The notes under the pieces were generated by a model. It saw only the letters and a program-made list of their open reading frames with translations, made no database searches and was not told the origin of the DNA. A stretch of DNA of 10,282 nt from an uncultured Erythrobacteraceae bacterium (GTDB lineage: Bacteria; Pseudomonadota; Alphaproteobacteria; Sphingomonadales; Sphingomonadaceae): positions 1 to 10,282 of the forward strand of contig CAMLQG010000103.1 in assembly GCA_946482075.1 (NCBI GenBank). Reading direction: 5' to 3'. How positions within the stretch are numbered: the stretch's first letter is position 1; each line of letters starts with the position of its first letter. Shown one piece after another: positions 1-6,329 of the stretch. A program made the translations under genes and the position numbers.

Positions 1-1
1 A

Positions 2-142
2 TATTCGCTGGCGGGCACTCCGATTGGAAAACCGATCCGGTGGGGCGATGGACCTTACAGAGAGGAACAGGCCGTCGAACTGAACCTTGGCCGAGTGATC
101 GGCATCTATCAGCCCGACTTCCGGCCTCGACTGATCCCATAG
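2..142 (+). CDS. Hypothetical protein, C-terminal part only (cut by window edge)
   Basis: Frame 2 is open from the window edge to a TAG at 140-142 and gives 46 residues ending in RVIGIYQPDFRPRLIP. It is probably a true gene end because a strong intrinsic terminator follows about 30 bases later on the same strand. I do not recognise the family. The tail is rich in charged residues and prolines and shows no membrane segment. Its function cannot be judged from this fragment. Confidence 0.6.
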   Translation, partial: YSLAGTPIGKPIRWGDGPYREEQAVELNLGRVIGIYQPDFRPRLIP

Positions 143-148
143 TAACCC

Positions 149-165
149 GACGCCCCCGAGGCGTC
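149..165 (+). repeat. Small hairpin just before the terminator
   Basis: GACGCC (149-154) and GGCGTC (160-165) form a 6-bp stem with a 5-base loop, directly after the stop codon at 140-142. It is not followed by a T run, so by itself it is not a terminator. It may help stabilise the 3' end of the transcript. Confidence 0.4.
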
Positions 166-172
166 CACCTTG

Positions 173-214
173 CCCCGCCTGCACCATGCCCCCGGTGCAG
201 GCGGGGTTTCTTTT
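173..214 (+). terminator. Strong Rho-independent terminator
   Basis: CCCCGCCTGCACC (173-185) pairs perfectly with GGTGCAGGCGGGG (194-206), a 13-bp stem with an 8-base loop. It is followed by TTTCTTTT (207-214), a classic T tract for + strand transcripts. It closes the gene ending at 142 and insulates the downstream membrane-protein gene, which must therefore have its own promoter. Confidence 0.93.
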
Positions 215-245
215 ACCGGCGTTTGTAATCGGGTACTCGCCCAAC

Positions 246-1076
246 ATGCCGAAGGAATCAGCAGCACCCAAGGAAGCAACCAAGGCTCTTCCGCCGACAC
301 CCCCGAAGGTCGTCACGGAGCAACCGGACCCTTACCGATTGCGTGATCTCACGGCACAGGAAACGATGGCGCATTGGGCGTATCCAATGTTCGTGGTCGC
401 CTGTGTGTCGATCGTCATCACCGCGCTCGGCGCGATTTTCGTTGCATGGCAAGTGTGGCTCACACGAGCCGCCGTGAGAGAAACTGCCAAGGCTACAAGC
501 GCCGTACTCGAAGCGAATGAGATGGCTCGCGAAGCCCAGCGCCCTTGGATCACGATGAATGCAGTCCCACTATTCACGGGCCCGGTTCGTGACGGACTAA
601 ATATCAAGATAAACGTCGAATTTCAGAATATCGGAGAAACCATCGCGACATCAGTCGCTTTACGGACTGCCTTCCTGTCGCCTGGCGCTGACGAAGTGAA
701 TGACGACTTCCTCAAGCGACTAAAGATGATTGTGGAGGATTGGCGACAAAGGCATCGGATGCCGGTGAACCGCACCCTCTTCCCCCACGATACCATTACC
801 GTTCCTCATTGGGATAACATCGACGCTGCTAGCCTTGCCGAACGGGAGTTTGTCGCGGGATATCATGGAGCTGATGTGATCGTGGTCGCGGCGGCAATCT
901 ATACGATCCCCCAAAATAATTGGCTCCAGTGCAGCTGGAGGGCCTGGAGCATACAGCATCGCTCTCAAGGTCTGCCCGTCTCGTTCGTGCCGACGCGAAC
1001 GGAAATGCGGTCGGAAGATCTATTTGCGGAACCTCTTTTCGTAAGCATGTGGCATGAGGAACACGCCGCGCCGTAG
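246..1076 (+). CDS. Single-pass membrane protein of unknown function, 276 aa
   Basis: The N-terminus (residues 1-40) is proline- and charge-rich. One hydrophobic helix follows at about residues 45-70 (FVVACVSIVITALGAIFVAW), then a short charged helical stretch (about 74-98) containing the motif AQRPWI. The rest looks like a beta-rich domain with a FQNIGETIATSV segment (126-137). From memory, this architecture (one helix, heptad-like segment, 'QRPW', then an 'N-x-G-x-T-x-A'-like strand) occurs in unnamed proteins of alphaproteobacterial mobile elements; the function is unknown to me. I chose the ATG at 246 because the upstream in-frame ATG at 186 sits in the loop of the preceding terminator. 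No convincing ribosome binding site is visible, and an ATG at 366 is an alternative. The gene is visibly AT-richer than the flanking DNA and converges on the minus-strand operon, which suggests separately acquired cargo. Confidence 0.7.
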   Translation: MPKESAAPKEATKALPPTPPKVVTEQPDPYRLRDLTAQETMAHWAYPMFVVACVSIVITALGAIFVAWQVWLTRAAVRETAKATSAVLEANEMAREAQRPWITMNAVPLFTGPVRDGLNIKINVEFQNIGETIATSVALRTAFLSPGADEVNDDFLKRLKMIVEDWRQRHRMPVNRTLFPHDTITVPHWDNIDAASLAEREFVAGYHGADVIVVAAAIYTIPQNNWLQCSWRAWSIQHRSQGLPVSFVPTRTEMRSEDLFAEPLFVSMWHEEHAAP

Positions 1077-1108
1077 GATTAATGCTGATACGAAATCTTG
1101 GTGTTTCG

Positions 1109-1193
1109 CCGGTGTATTATCACCGGGCACGGCCCGTTATTTCCCGTTAGAAAACGGTGCTGCCCGCCGTAATGGTCCCGTATTTACGGCGGG
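1109..1193. terminator. Cluster of three hairpins between convergent genes
   Basis: Three stems lie in tandem: CCGGTG/CACCGG (1109-1114 with 1121-1126), CCGTT/AACGG (1144-1148 with 1153-1157) and a perfect 10-bp stem CCCGCCGTAA/TTACGGCGGG (1163-1172 with 1184-1193). They fill the gap between the + gene ending at 1076 and the minus-strand gene ending at 1202. The position fits a bidirectional termination or transcript-end region, but none of the stems has a proper T run, so the terminator call is an inference. Confidence 0.45.
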
Positions 1194-1201
1194 GTGCTAT
1201 G

Positions 1202-1450
1202 TCAGGGCAGGATCGATATCGCCTGCCGCCATATCTCCCTCATCTCCCTGATCATCTGCTGTGTTTCCCTGGAGTACATGCCATGCTTCCAGGCATTGCG
1301 ATTACCCTTCGGCGCCCCGGTCGATAGCCCTCCGTGCAGCTTGCAGCGTTTCTTCCCCTTGATCGGCCACAATTGGCACGCCGTTCCCGAACGGGTCTTG
1401 GCCGAGCACCGCCGCAGCTGTTGCATGGGCTTGATCTCCACTTTTTCCAT
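1202..1450 (-). CDS. HGGxSTG domain protein, 82 aa (putative small zinc-binding protein)
   Basis: The protein contains HGGLSTGAPKGNRNAWKHG (residues 39-57), the hallmark of the HGGxSTG family. This is preceded by C15, C25, C36 and H39, spaced as a possible zinc site (C-x9-C-x10-C-x2-H). A basic, amphipathic helix follows to the end. The family is common in phages and genomic islands and its role is unsettled; nucleic-acid binding is a plausible inference from the Cys/His pattern and basic character. It is the last gene of the operon, and its first 50 codons overlap the previous gene in another frame. The ATG at 1450 has a G-rich stretch 3-10 bases upstream; the ATG at 1426 has a GGAG nine bases upstream and would give 74 aa while keeping all motifs. 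Confidence 0.85.
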   Translation of the reverse strand: MEKVEIKPMQQLRRCSAKTRSGTACQLWPIKGKKRCKLHGGLSTGAPKGNRNAWKHGMYSRETQQMIREMREIWRQAISILP

Positions 1451-2192
1451 TCACCCCCCCTGTCGTGACGTGATCTGTGACGATCGCCTGACCGTTTCGG
1501 TTGTCAATATGAACGTGCTTCACGACCTGCTCACCGCCGCGCTGGAGCTTCGACAACACTTCTGCCTGGCGGGAGAACGTGTTCAGCAACTTGTTCGCGA
1601 GATTCCCGTAAGCCTGCAAATGCTCCACCATCTGCGCGCCCCCAACCATCGCAAGCGCTCGCATCGCCGCATCGTGAGTGGCCGCCATCTGGACGAGTAG
1701 GGAGCTTTGTACCGGATCGCCAGGCTTGGAGCCGTGAATGAACGCGAGACTCGCTGACAGGCCCTCAGTCGTCAGACCACTGCGATTATTCTTCTGAAAG
1801 TAGTCGGCCAGGGCGTTCAGGCGATCATCACCGTATTCGGCAGATCTCGAACCCATAGCCTCCATCAATCGCAGCGCATACAGGGTTACGTCGTCTCCAT
1901 CGGCAGGCCGGGCGTGTGGTCTGCCGTCTTTTTGCTGCACCGTCATCCGAGGCGGCTTTGATCGCTGCGGAAGCTCGTGTGTTAGTCTGATGATTTCCGC
2001 CTGATCGGCGGCGCTGAGAGATAACCAGTCCGGTATGGACTTGGCGCACTGATCTCGAACATCCTGTTCGTCCAGACCATCTGCCAACACGATGTAGGCG
2101 CGTAGCTCTGTGGCGCTCTTCCTTTTGCTATCAGCATTGTTGTCGCGGCGAGACTGCCTCTTCGTCCGATGTTCGGTTGCTGGCTTAACCAT
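1302..2192 (-). CDS. Hypothetical protein of replication-module operon, 296 aa
   Basis: The protein has a basic N-terminus (residues 8-26), a helical middle (about 100-220) and a distinctive segment RGGEQVVKHVHIDNRNGQAI (218-237). From memory, very similar segments occur in unnamed alphaproteobacterial mobile-element proteins encoded directly before HGGxSTG genes. I know of no function. I chose the ATG at 2192 rather than the one at 2207 because it has a clear GGAGGT seven bases upstream and overlaps the previous gene's stop by 8 bp (ATGGTTAA). The C-terminal 49 residues (about 248-296) are encoded in the same DNA as the start of the HGGxSTG gene. Confidence 0.8.
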   Translation of the reverse strand: MVKPATEHRTKRQSRRDNNADSKRKSATELRAYIVLADGLDEQDVRDQCAKSIPDWLSLSAADQAEIIRLTHELPQRSKPPRMTVQQKDGRPHARPADGDDVTLYALRLMEAMGSRSAEYGDDRLNALADYFQKNNRSGLTTEGLSASLAFIHGSKPGDPVQSSLLVQMAATHDAAMRALAMVGGAQMVEHLQAYGNLANKLLNTFSRQAEVLSKLQRGGEQVVKHVHIDNRNGQAIVTDHVTTGGVNGKSGDQAHATAAAVLGQDPFGNGVPIVADQGEETLQAARRAIDRGAEG

Positions 2193-2481
2193 TTGCACCA
2201 CCTCCAAGCCCGAGATCTGAAATGTCGTCGTTCAACTGCTGGCGAGGGGCGCGCTGGGACGATGCCCGTTGCACGCGCCCGTTTCCGTTGTTCGGCTGAC
2301 GCTTCGCCTCGTCGGGTTTCGGGGCAGGCGTCTGGACGTACACACTCCAGATCTTCCCCCCGTTCTCTTCCTTGGAGAATGCGACAACCGACGCTTTGCC
2401 CAGCCATCCGGACATGTAACTGTTGCCTGCGGCAGACGTGCGCTCCTTCAATTCCAGGAGCAGAACCTTCTCATTCTGCAT
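2185..2481 (-). CDS. Small conserved hypothetical protein, 98 aa
   Basis: The first 50 residues look like a compact beta-rich domain (LLLELKERTSAAGNSYMSGW, then GKIWSVYVQTPAP). The tail from about residue 55 is polar and low in complexity, with N, Q, R and G runs, and looks disordered. The strand pattern reminds me of small DUF736-like or OB-fold-like proteins, and a single-stranded-DNA-binding role in the primase operon would make sense, but that is inference only. It starts 11 bp inside the end of the 164-aa gene and ends 8 bp inside the 296-aa gene, so its translation is probably coupled to both. Confidence 0.75.
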   Translation of the reverse strand: MQNEKVLLLELKERTSAAGNSYMSGWLGKASVVAFSKEENGGKIWSVYVQTPAPKPDEAKRQPNNGNGRVQRASSQRAPRQQLNDDISDLGLGGGANG

Positions 2482-2965
2482 GGGGTAGCTCCCACATCAG
2501 TAGCAAGCCGCTCGACACGAGAGCCAAGCCTGAACCACGATTCCACTGTTCCGGGACGCCCATGTGTGCCCACCGGGCGCGCCCGTCGACCAGCTTGAGG
2601 TTCCGGGCGCCCCGCAGGCGATCGGCAAGACCGCCCCAATAGGGCTTCACCGGAAGCACCCCGAAGAGATCGAGGCCGCTCCAATTGTCGCGTGCGGCTG
2701 GTTCACCGAACTTTTCGAAGATCCAGAACGCGTCTTCGCACAGGTTCCGCCAGCGCTGCCCCTCAATGCCTGCAACGGGGCGCCAAGGATCGAGACCGGC
2801 AAGTTGCACCCGCCATTCCCGTTGGCGCTCGCGCTGGGCCTTTTCCGAAATGCGGCACTCCGGCTCACCTCCGAAACCGCCGAAACTAGGTTCTGGTGGT
2901 TTCGGCGGTTCCTCGTGGGGGACGTTTTCCGCAATTCGCGCTTTCAGTTTGTCGAGGTAGCTCAT
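2471..2965 (-). CDS. Conserved hypothetical protein, 164 aa
   Basis: A polar, proline- and glycine-rich N-terminus (EPPKPPEPSFGGFGGEPECR, residues 19-38) precedes a predicted helical domain with WRVQLAGLDP (51-60), DNWSGLDLFGVLP (93-105) and YWGGLADRLRGARNLKLVDG (109-128). From memory, proteins with this combination are common in sphingomonad islands, directly downstream of DUF3987 genes, and have no assigned function. It starts in an ATGA overlap with the DUF3987 gene and continues the replication operon. No catalytic motif or membrane segment is visible. Confidence 0.8.
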   Translation of the reverse strand: MSYLDKLKARIAENVPHEEPPKPPEPSFGGFGGEPECRISEKAQRERQREWRVQLAGLDPWRPVAGIEGQRWRNLCEDAFWIFEKFGEPAARDNWSGLDLFGVLPVKPYWGGLADRLRGARNLKLVDGRARWAHMGVPEQWNRGSGLALVSSGLLLMWELPHAE

Positions 2966-4509
2966 TCGCCAAACTCCTTCGGATTGACGACAAACCGCGT
3001 GGTGGGGCGGCCACCAGACGGACCCGTGGGAATGGGGATGGATCGAACCCAGCCATATTCATCCAGCAGATCGAGTGCTTCTTTCACCCTCACCGGATCG
3101 TCACCCATCGGAGACCAGTTCTTGTGGGTCACGTCCCGGACGGTGAAGGACTTATCGAGCCTGCCGCTACGCAGCCCCCGAATGATGGCTTTCGCCCCAT
3201 CCACAGTGTTCACGCTGCCAGCATGGTAGATGCGCTGCGCATGGCTTTCGAGGAAGTCTGCCCAGGCCAATGCTGACAAGACCGCTACGTCCCCGACTGG
3301 ACCAGTTCCGCCGCTGGCGAGATGGTGGATCAGCGCCAGCGCCGGCACCAGCTTTCGGAACTTCGCGATGTGGCTTTCAAGTGCCGGGTGCAGTTCGTCG
3401 CTACGGATGCGGCCTTCCAGCGTCCGCCGCCATTCCTTGAAGCATTCAATCCCGTCGTCGCTGAAGCGCAGGAAGGGGCTGTCCCTGTCGAAGCGATCGA
3501 ACTCCGCCCCCACATCCTCAGCGCGAAGCCGGTCCAAACGATCGAACGCATCGAATGCGACCTGCCGATACTGGGCATCGGGTTCGCGATCGTGTTCGGT
3601 CCAGTCCGGCGACATGTCGGGCCATACCGTCATGCTGAAGCGCTGAAGCAGGCCGTCATCAGTGGAGTTGCCACCCATCACACCCCGGACATAGCCCTGC
3701 ATCAAGGCCGGCTGGGTTGAGCCGAGAACACTCAGCGTGACGGACGGCACGAACAGATTTGTGCCGCGCCCGATCCGGTCGAAGACATAGGATTCGCTGC
3801 CGTTCCATCCGGTCAGGTAGAACCCGCGCGCTTCGGAGCTGTCCTCGCGATCCAGCGCCCGGATCAGGGACATCAACTCGTCGCGATGGACCAGTAGGCC
3901 ATTTGTATTCTTGCGCAGGATCTCGCCCAATGCCTGATACGAGCCATCGTTGGTCTTGTACCGCCGTGCGGTGGGCTCTTCTTCTTTTGGAGAGATCGCC
4001 CCTGCTGTATCCGCCTTGGGGTTGTCCTTCAGCAGCTTCTTGAGTGCCGCTTTCTCCGCGTCACGCCGCAGCTCGCGCTCAATCTCGCCGTCCTCCCACT
4101 CTTCCTTCGCCTGCAGGAACGCATCATTCGCCATCGCCTCCAGCCGGGCGAGCGGTTTCAGCGCCGCGCCGACAGCGGGCGACTTCATCACGCCGGGCCG
4201 GCCGATGATGCAGCCCCAGAGATTGGGAACGACCGTCCAATCGTCCTGGCGCATAGGGCGGATACCAACCTTACGCCCGATCACGGCGCCGGCCGCGATC
4301 ATGGCAGGCACGGCGATAAACTCTGGTGGGGTTTGCATCCGCTCGCTGATGTCCTCCACCCACGGCTTGAATGCCGCTGGAAGCATGTCGCAATCAAATG
4401 CCTTTACCGGCAGAAGCCCGCCAGGCAGGGGCTTCGCAGTCGGCCAGATGTCGATATCCTGTCCGCTATCGAGAGCCTGTTGGAATGCATTGGCTGTGGC
4501 CGCGTTCAT
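2962..4509 (-). CDS. DUF3987 domain protein, 515 aa (putative replication ATPase/helicase-like)
   Basis: The protein matches the DUF3987 pattern by eye: an N-terminal helical region (FKPWVEDISERMQTPPEF, 47-64), a P-loop-like GRPGVMKSP (103-111), a Walker-B-like LLVHRDE (205-211), a sensor-like LGSTQP (262-267) and GLLQRF (286-291) with a possible arginine finger. Residues about 440-505 look like a winged-helix end. DUF3987 proteins sit beside primases in phages, plasmids and satellites, where they are thought to act in DNA replication. The P-loop is non-canonical: methionine replaces the glycine just before Lys109. A charged linker (about 134-185) follows the P-loop. The gene starts in an ATGA overlap with the primase gene upstream and ends in another with the 164-aa gene. 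Confidence 0.85.
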   Translation of the reverse strand: MNAATANAFQQALDSGQDIDIWPTAKPLPGGLLPVKAFDCDMLPAAFKPWVEDISERMQTPPEFIAVPAMIAAGAVIGRKVGIRPMRQDDWTVVPNLWGCIIGRPGVMKSPAVGAALKPLARLEAMANDAFLQAKEEWEDGEIERELRRDAEKAALKKLLKDNPKADTAGAISPKEEEPTARRYKTNDGSYQALGEILRKNTNGLLVHRDELMSLIRALDREDSSEARGFYLTGWNGSESYVFDRIGRGTNLFVPSVTLSVLGSTQPALMQGYVRGVMGGNSTDDGLLQRFSMTVWPDMSPDWTEHDREPDAQYRQVAFDAFDRLDRLRAEDVGAEFDRFDRDSPFLRFSDDGIECFKEWRRTLEGRIRSDELHPALESHIAKFRKLVPALALIHHLASGGTGPVGDVAVLSALAWADFLESHAQRIYHAGSVNTVDGAKAIIRGLRSGRLDKSFTVRDVTHKNWSPMGDDPVRVKEALDLLDEYGWVRSIPIPTGPSGGRPTTRFVVNPKEFGE

Positions 4510-5441
4510 ATCCGCGATCCTTTCATGAGAGCTTCGTTCCAGTCCTTCGCGTCGATCGGGAAGAACATTCGTGTGGAGAGACCGCGCTTGGCGAAGGCCG
4601 ATGCGGATTTGTTGGCCGCCGCGCGCCCGGCATCGTCATTGTCCCCGCCGACAGCGACAGACCGGACCATTTCGGGGAAGAGCATGGCGGGAAGCATCGA
4701 GGCGCCAGCGGCGACCCAGACGGCTTTGCCCAACTCTTGCTGGAGGCTCAGGCCATCTTCGAGGCCTTCACAGACCACGAGTGAAGCCGCTGGAGGCGAA
4801 AGGCGCACCGCACCGCCCGATACCCTGCCCAAACTCAGCTTCGGCTTGGGGACCGCCGCTTTGCCCGTGCCAGACTCGTTGAGATAGGTCCGCTGCATTC
4901 CGATGAATTGCCCATCGACAGATGACACTGCCGCCAGCAACACAGGATGTTGAGGCCCGGACTTGCCGTAACGAAGCGCAGTAAACCGAATGCTTTCCGG
5001 CATTGCGATGCGGATCGCCCGATGGTGGAGATAGCGTTCTGCCAAGGTACCGGGCGCTGGCTGCGCTGCATCCCAAATCGCCTTTGCTTCCTCCACACGA
5101 TTGCTGGCGTCGTCCGGGGGCGGTAGCGGGGCGTAATGTGTCGTCGGCAGATTACCGCCAGACAGCATTTCGCCCGCACCACGCAGATCGACACCATGCA
5201 ATCGCTGTACGAAATCCAGGACATCACCCCCGGCGCCACACCCGAAACAGTAGTACCGCTGGCCACCCTTGAAGATGGTGAAGCTGGGCGACTTCTCGTT
5301 GTGGAACGGGCAACAGGCTTTCCATTCGCTGCCTGCGCGCTTGAGGTCCACGACCGTGCCGACGACAGCGGGCAATGGGTTCTCCTGTTTTATCGTGTCG
5401 AGATCGAGGCGTGAGCGCGGTTCGCGTGCAATCGTCGTCAT
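4506..5441 (-). CDS. DnaG-like primase with CHC2 zinc finger and Toprim domain, 311 aa
   Basis: The N-terminus carries a CHC2-type zinc finger: CCPFHNEKSPSF (43-54) and YYCFGCGAGGDVLDFV (63-78), with ligands C44, H47, C65 and C68. A linker and an alpha/beta region lead to a Toprim domain with VCEGLEDGLS (223-232; acidic residue E225) and GGDNDDAG (265-272; D267 and D269 fit the DxD motif). This arrangement is typical of short primases of phages and mobile elements that make RNA primers on unwound DNA. It is about half the length of chromosomal DnaG and lacks a DnaB-interacting C-terminal domain. I chose the ATG at 5441 because it forms an ATGA overlap with the 130-aa gene; an in-frame ATG at 5462 is the alternative. 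The DUF3987 gene downstream is the likely helicase partner. Confidence 0.92.
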   Translation of the reverse strand: MTTIAREPRSRLDLDTIKQENPLPAVVGTVVDLKRAGSEWKACCPFHNEKSPSFTIFKGGQRYYCFGCGAGGDVLDFVQRLHGVDLRGAGEMLSGGNLPTTHYAPLPPPDDASNRVEEAKAIWDAAQPAPGTLAERYLHHRAIRIAMPESIRFTALRYGKSGPQHPVLLAAVSSVDGQFIGMQRTYLNESGTGKAAVPKPKLSLGRVSGGAVRLSPPAASLVVCEGLEDGLSLQQELGKAVWVAAGASMLPAMLFPEMVRSVAVGGDNDDAGRAAANKSASAFAKRGLSTRMFFPIDAKDWNEALMKGSRI

Positions 5442-5830
5442 GCGATGTCCCCCAGCTTGCACGGCGCATATTGCCCGAGCTGACCCAAAGCGAAGCGGAT
5501 AGCCTCATCCCGTTCGTGCGGACCAAATCTGCCGAGCGAACCGAATGAATCGCTAGAGCGGCTTTCGTGCAGAACTTCGTACCCACCGCCAGCGAGAGGG
5601 ATGACATGGATCAGTCCGTGTTCCGGCAGGTCCAACACGACGCCGGGTTCATCCTGCGAAATGCGACGAGCGCTGGAGCAGGCGTCCTGATACGCCCCCG
5701 GCTTTCCGACCATCATCGGGCCGGCGTCCCGGTTCCAGAACATCACGCACCAGTTACCCGAATACGCTTGCGCGACTGAGACGACTTCGGCACCGACAAG
5801 TGCCGCCAATGGCATGGCCATAACGCTCAT
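5438..5830 (-). CDS. Hypothetical protein, 130 aa
   Basis: I do not recognise this protein. Its first 85 residues look beta-rich, with alternating hydrophobic stretches (EVVSVAQAYSGNWCVMFW, 15-32, and HGLIHVIPLAGGGYEVLH, 71-88). The C-terminal part (104-122) looks like a helix, EAIRFALGQLG. There is no signal peptide or membrane helix. I chose the ATG at 5830 because it overlaps the stop of the small gene upstream (ATGA); ATGs at 5821 and further upstream are possible. It ends in an ATGA overlap with the primase gene, so its product is probably made at similar levels and may take part in replication or its control. Confidence 0.65.
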   Translation of the reverse strand: MSVMAMPLAALVGAEVVSVAQAYSGNWCVMFWNRDAGPMMVGKPGAYQDACSSARRISQDEPGVVLDLPEHGLIHVIPLAGGGYEVLHESRSSDSFGSLGRFGPHERDEAIRFALGQLGQYAPCKLGDIA

Positions 5831-6003
5831 GGTGCCATCTCGCCAAAACAGAGAGGACCGATCAGGTTCGCACGATGTTGAGAGATGCCGCGGCGCGCAA
5901 AGAATTGAACGCGAGCGCGGCTGATGATATGACCGTGGATGTCGCCTGCCAGCAGACATTCCACGGCCTCGCCCTCACGGGCGGGGTCGTTTGCTTTTCT
6001 CAT
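5827..6003 (-). CDS. Small hypothetical protein, 58 aa
   Basis: This short open frame fills the gap between the AlpA-like gene and the 130-aa gene. It begins MRKANDPAREGEAVECLLAG, continues with an arginine-rich stretch (29-46) and ends GEMAP. Support comes from packing: its ATG lies 6 bases after the AlpA-like stop (6010-6012), and its TGA overlaps the next ATG (ATGA, 5827-5830), matching the other junctions of the operon. A GGAGG lies 14 bases upstream of the ATG, a little far for ideal spacing. From memory, similar short proteins with an N-terminal 'DPAR' helix occur at this place in related islands. Its function is unknown; a small regulator or DNA-binding accessory is a guess. Confidence 0.65.
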   Translation of the reverse strand: MRKANDPAREGEAVECLLAGDIHGHIISRARVQFFARRGISQHRANLIGPLCFGEMAP

Positions 6004-6009
6004 GGTAGA

Positions 6010-6201
6010 TCACGCAGCCTCCGAGGTGGAGTGAATCACGCGATCAGCGATCCAGGCGCGGGCATCCTCGGGCCGGTAACGGACCTGTCGTCCGAGTTTC
6101 ACATATGGGCAGCCGCCCCCATACACGCGCTCTTTCTGCACGGTCGAAACCGAGCAGTCACGATACTCGGCATACTGCTGTTCGGTCCAAAGCGGTTCCA
6201 T
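6010..6201 (-). CDS. AlpA/MerR-like helix-turn-helix protein, 63 aa (putative excisionase/regulator)
   Basis: The sequence LWTEQQYAEYRDCSVSTVQK (4-23) is a helix-turn-helix of the HTH_17/AlpA type. It is followed by the characteristic wing CPYVKLGRQVRYRPEDARAW (31-50). Proteins of this family bind DNA at att sites or promoters; they promote excision by the partner tyrosine integrase and often regulate it. I chose the ATG at 6201 because AAGGAGG lies seven bases upstream; the longer frame to 6249 has no such site. It is the first gene of the replication operon and follows the integrase and the 221-aa gene on the same strand, so it may link excision with replication. Confidence 0.87.
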   Translation of the reverse strand: MEPLWTEQQYAEYRDCSVSTVQKERVYGGGCPYVKLGRQVRYRPEDARAWIADRVIHSTSEAA

Positions 6202-6222
6202 TCTCTTGCCTCCTTCCAATTG

Positions 6223-6236
6223 CCCGCAAGAGCGGG
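6223..6236 (-). promoter_or_regulatory. Short hairpin in the leader of the AlpA-like gene
   Basis: CCCGC (6223-6227) and GCGGG (6232-6236) form a 5-bp stem with a 4-base loop. It ends about 11 bases upstream of the AAGGAGG ribosome binding site of the AlpA-like gene. It could shape the 5' leader, but the stem is short and may be chance in GC-rich DNA. Confidence 0.3.
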
Positions 6237-6280
6237 TGGCTGGGTGCAAGTTGGAGCGAACACGGAAACGCTGCGCGGAA

Positions 6281-6329
6281 GAATGCCGAGGAATGCCGAG
6301 GAATTGAATTGCTCGTTATTGCTCGGCAT
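6281..6329. repeat. Direct and inverted repeats upstream of the excisionase-primase operon
   Basis: GAATGCCGAG occurs twice in perfect tandem (6281-6300). An inverted copy of its core, CTCGGCAT, lies at 6322-6329. Between them ATTGCTCG occurs twice (8-base repeats ending at 6315 and 6325). This fills the short gap between the stop of the 221-aa gene (6329-6331) and the AlpA-like gene. Such iterated motifs may be operator sites, a replication origin with iterons, or a transcript-end hairpin for the upstream gene; the sequence alone does not decide. Confidence 0.55.

Noticed and set aside
186..245. Upstream ATG at 186 as the start of the membrane-protein gene
   Set aside because: It lies in the loop of a strong intrinsic terminator and would translate the terminator stem; the ATG at 246 is the first sensible start.
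1194..1700. 168-aa + strand open frame
   Set aside because: It is antisense to the HGGxSTG and 296-aa genes, both of which have family-like motifs and operon spacing; the + frame shows no recognisable pattern.
2564..3229. 221-aa + strand open frame
   Set aside because: It runs antisense across the 98/164/DUF3987 genes; a long open frame on the opposite strand is expected in GC-rich DNA and no domain is visible.
3950..4887. Overlapping + strand open frames of 184-192 aa
   Set aside because: They are antisense to the DUF3987 and primase genes, have serine- and alanine-rich shadow-like composition and have no neighbours on that strand.
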